From assembly GCF_012516475.1 (NCBI RefSeq), contig NZ_CP051217.1, positions 1,116,001 through 1,180,000 on the forward strand: a DNA stretch of 64,000 nt. The letters are read 5' to 3'. Position 1 is the first letter of the stretch, and each line of letters begins with the position of its first letter. Origin of the DNA: Parasphingorhabdus halotolerans. GTDB lineage: Bacteria > Pseudomonadota > Alphaproteobacteria > Sphingomonadales > Sphingomonadaceae. A program made the position numbers and the translations under genes. Of the stretch, positions 62,242 to 64,000 are shown in pieces. The notes below the pieces were generated by a model, which ran no database searches, was not told where the DNA came from, and saw nothing but the letters and a program-made list of their open reading frames with translations.

Positions 62242-62691
62242 ATGGCCAATGCTGCAATCGACATACCCAATCTCATCTATCGCTATGCCAATGCGATTGA
62301 TGCTGCCGACTTTGACGGCGCAGCGGCGATGTTCGATCATGGACATGTCGTAGCAAACGGCCATGAAATTAAAGGCGCAGAAAATATCAAAACGATGTGG
62401 GAAAGCTGGATCAGGCTCTATCCTGACGGAACGCCCCGAACGCGGCACATCATTACCAACCCCATTATCGAACTTTCCGATGATGCGACGACCGCCACTT
62501 GCCATGCACAATGGACGGTTTTGCAAGCTACTGATGAATTGCCTCTGCAGCCGATTGCGACAGGTCGATATCGTGACCGTTTCGCCATTATTGGCGGGGC
62601 ATGGAGCTATACAGAGAAAGAGTATTTGCAGACCGATCTGGTGGGAAACACCAGCGGACATACAAAACAACCGATAAAAGAAAGAGCATAA
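62242..62691 (+). CDS. SnoaL/NTF2-like protein
   Basis: 149 residues: IDIPNLIYRYANAIDAADFDGAAAMFDHGHV is a SnoaL N-terminus with the Asp/His positions often used in catalysis. It lies between the thiolase and an SDR in the HIP operon and its stop overlaps the SDR start. Acts perhaps as dehydratase or isomerase on a ring intermediate. Confidence 0.82.
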   Translation: MANAAIDIPNLIYRYANAIDAADFDGAAAMFDHGHVVANGHEIKGAENIKTMWESWIRLYPDGTPRTRHIITNPIIELSDDATTATCHAQWTVLQATDELPLQPIATGRYRDRFAIIGGAWSYTEKEYLQTDLVGNTSGHTKQPIKERA

Positions 62692-63596
62692 TGGGAATTT
62701 GTGACAACAGAACAGTCATCATCACCGGTGCTGCACGCGGACTGGGCAAAAGCTACGCGCTCGCCTTTGCGGCAGAAGGCGCAAATGTGGTGGTCAACGA
62801 CATTGGCACTTCTTTGGGCGGCGAAGGCCGGGATACCAGCGCCGCGGACGCGGTGGTGGAAGAGATCAAAGCGGCTGGCGGCAATGCTATCGCCAATTAC
62901 GAAGACGTGACCGATTGGGACGCCGGCAAGCGGATCGTTGAAGCCGCTGTTGAAGCGTTCGGTGATCTTCATGTAGTCGTGAACAACGCCGGTATCGTGC
63001 GCGACCGGATGTTTGTGTCCGCGACGCTCGATGAATGGGATGCGACGATGCACGTGCATCTGCGCGGGCATTTTTGTATCGCCCGTCATGCAGTGGATTA
63101 TTGGCGCGGGCGGGCCAAAGAAGGTCATGAGGTTGATGCGCGGATAATTAATACAACGTCCGGCGCCGGTTTGCAGGGGTCGATTGCGCAGTCGGCTTAT
63201 TCGACGGCCAAGGGCGGCATTGCCAGCCTGACGTTGGTTCAGGCCGCTGAACTGGGGCGCTATGGAATAACCTCGAATGCACTCGCACCCTCGGCCCGCA
63301 CACGGATGACCGAACAAGCCTTTGCCGATAAAATGGCGACCGGTGGCGATGCATTTGATGTGATGCATCCTGATAATATTGCGCCAACGGTTGTTTGGCT
63401 GGGATCACCTCTATCGAAAGATGTGACGGGTTGTATCTTCGAACTGGAAGGCGGAAAAATCATGCTGGAAGATGGTTGGCGCGAAGGTCCGGTTGTTGAC
63501 AAGGGCGCAAAATGGGAACCTGCCGATGTCGGAGATGCCGTCTCCAAATTGATAGAAGAACGGGTCGAACCACGCAAAGTTTGGGGTACAGCCTGA
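62691..63596 (+). CDS. SDR-family oxidoreductase, MFE2-type (3-hydroxyacyl-CoA dehydrogenase-like)
   Basis: 301 residues from ATG 62691. GAARGLGKSYALAFAAEGANVVVNDIGTSLGG is characteristic of the SDR branch related to peroxisomal multifunctional enzyme 2, which oxidises (3R)-hydroxyacyl-CoA esters. Ser and Tyr-Lys are in NTTSGAG and YSTAK. A similar SDR lies near ipdAB in Mycobacterium. The open frame from 62601 begins inside the SnoaL gene. Confidence 0.88.
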   Translation: MGICDNRTVIITGAARGLGKSYALAFAAEGANVVVNDIGTSLGGEGRDTSAADAVVEEIKAAGGNAIANYEDVTDWDAGKRIVEAAVEAFGDLHVVVNNAGIVRDRMFVSATLDEWDATMHVHLRGHFCIARHAVDYWRGRAKEGHEVDARIINTTSGAGLQGSIAQSAYSTAKGGIASLTLVQAAELGRYGITSNALAPSARTRMTEQAFADKMATGGDAFDVMHPDNIAPTVVWLGSPLSKDVTGCIFELEGGKIMLEDGWREGPVVDKGAKWEPADVGDAVSKLIEERVEPRKVWGTA

Positions 63597-64000
63597 TGGA
63601 CTTTGCCTTCACCGACGAGCAATTGATGATCGCCGAGACTGCTCAGCAGTTTTTTGCTGAAAATGCGACCAGTGAACGCACCAGAGCCGCGATGGAGAAT
63701 GATGGCATTGATCGCCAGCTATGGACTGATTTCTGTCAGGAACTGGGTCTGGGCGGTATCATCATTCCCGAAGAAAATGGCGGCGCTGGTCTGGGTCATG
63801 TCGAGCTGGCTGTGGTCGTGGAGGCCGCAGGCGCGCGGGTTGCGGCATTACCGCTGCTCAACCTTGCAATCTGCTCTGCGATGATTGCTGCCGGTGGAAC
63901 TGAAGATCAGAAACAAAAATGGCTTCCCAAACTCATATCGGGCGAAGTGATAGGTGCTGCTGCGGGCAATGACACTGTCAAACATGATGGCAACACACTC
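63596..64000 (+). CDS. Acyl-CoA dehydrogenase, N-terminal part, cut by the window edge
   Basis: 135 residues visible: MDFAFTDEQLMIAETAQQFFAE is the typical first helix of acyl-CoA dehydrogenases and PEENGGAGLGHVELAVVVEAAG the next family motif. The ATG overlaps the SDR stop (TGATG). A third member of the family in this operon; the gene runs off the right edge, so the operon continues. Confidence 0.88.
   Translation, partial: MDFAFTDEQLMIAETAQQFFAENATSERTRAAMENDGIDRQLWTDFCQELGLGGIIIPEENGGAGLGHVELAVVVEAAGARVAALPLLNLAICSAMIAAGGTEDQKQKWLPKLISGEVIGAAAGNDTVKHDGNTL

Noticed and set aside
1..64000. tRNA, rRNA, CRISPR arrays, transposase genes or prophage genes
   Set aside because: None recognised on either strand; the only repeat element is the palindrome at 60038-60120.

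Overview
The window reads as a chromosomal segment of a sphingomonad (Alphaproteobacteria, Sphingomonadales). Two TonB-dependent receptors, paired Rieske oxygenases, many short-chain dehydrogenases (SDRs), DUF3604 proteins and moderate GC fit a Sphingorhabdus/Sphingopyxis-like genome; the genus is a guess. The whole window is a steroid (probably bile-acid/androstane type) catabolic island of about 60 genes in tightly overlapping operons.

Layout. 1-5198 (minus): acyl-CoA ligase, small unknown protein, Ltp-type thiolase fold plus DUF35 partner, and a double CaiB CoA-transferase, a side-chain CoA-thioester module. 5335-8342 (plus): ferredoxin, alpha/beta hydrolase, an SDR lacking its catalytic Tyr, and a 3alpha-hydroxysteroid dehydrogenase-like SDR broken by one missing base. 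8364-19029 (minus): two KshA-like Rieske oxygenases, two Lrp/AsnC regulators, MFS permease, SDRs, two amidohydrolases, acyl-CoA ligase. 19136-26920: D-aminoacylase-like enzyme, EthD-like protein, SDR, then the operon OYE-SDR-SDR-KstD. 27017-40690: two TonB receptors, a DUF3604-SnoaL-DUF3604 operon divergent from a GMC oxidoreductase, a wrecked DUF3089 gene and an MFS permease. 40679-52590 (minus): a 14-gene operon starting with HsaA, HsaD, HsaE, HsaG, HsaF (A/B-ring cleavage) and continuing with a flavin reductase, FAD dehydrogenase, sulfotransferase, SDR, DUF1214, SRPBCC and SnoaL-fold proteins. 52769-64000 (plus): divergent operon with SDR, HsaC, IpdA, IpdB, crotonases, IpdC, acyl-CoA dehydrogenases, FadA6-like thiolase, SnoaL and SDR (C/D-ring, HIP degradation).

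Working together: TonB receptors and MFS permeases import the steroid; SDRs, OYE, KstD and KshA-type enzymes remodel ring A and hydroxylate C9; HsaA/HsaC/HsaD open and split rings A/B; HsaE/F/G turn the small fragment into central metabolites; Ipd/Ech/Fad enzymes degrade the bicyclic remainder.

Two observations stand out. First, six promoter regions carry an inverted repeat of fixed geometry, GCGTA-N18-TACGC (28 bp), with related half-sites at two more positions: an apparent regulon operator for the island. Second, five otherwise intact coding frames across four genes are each broken by one missing G in a G-run, which looks like systematic homopolymer under-calling rather than decay; these genes should be read as intact until checked.
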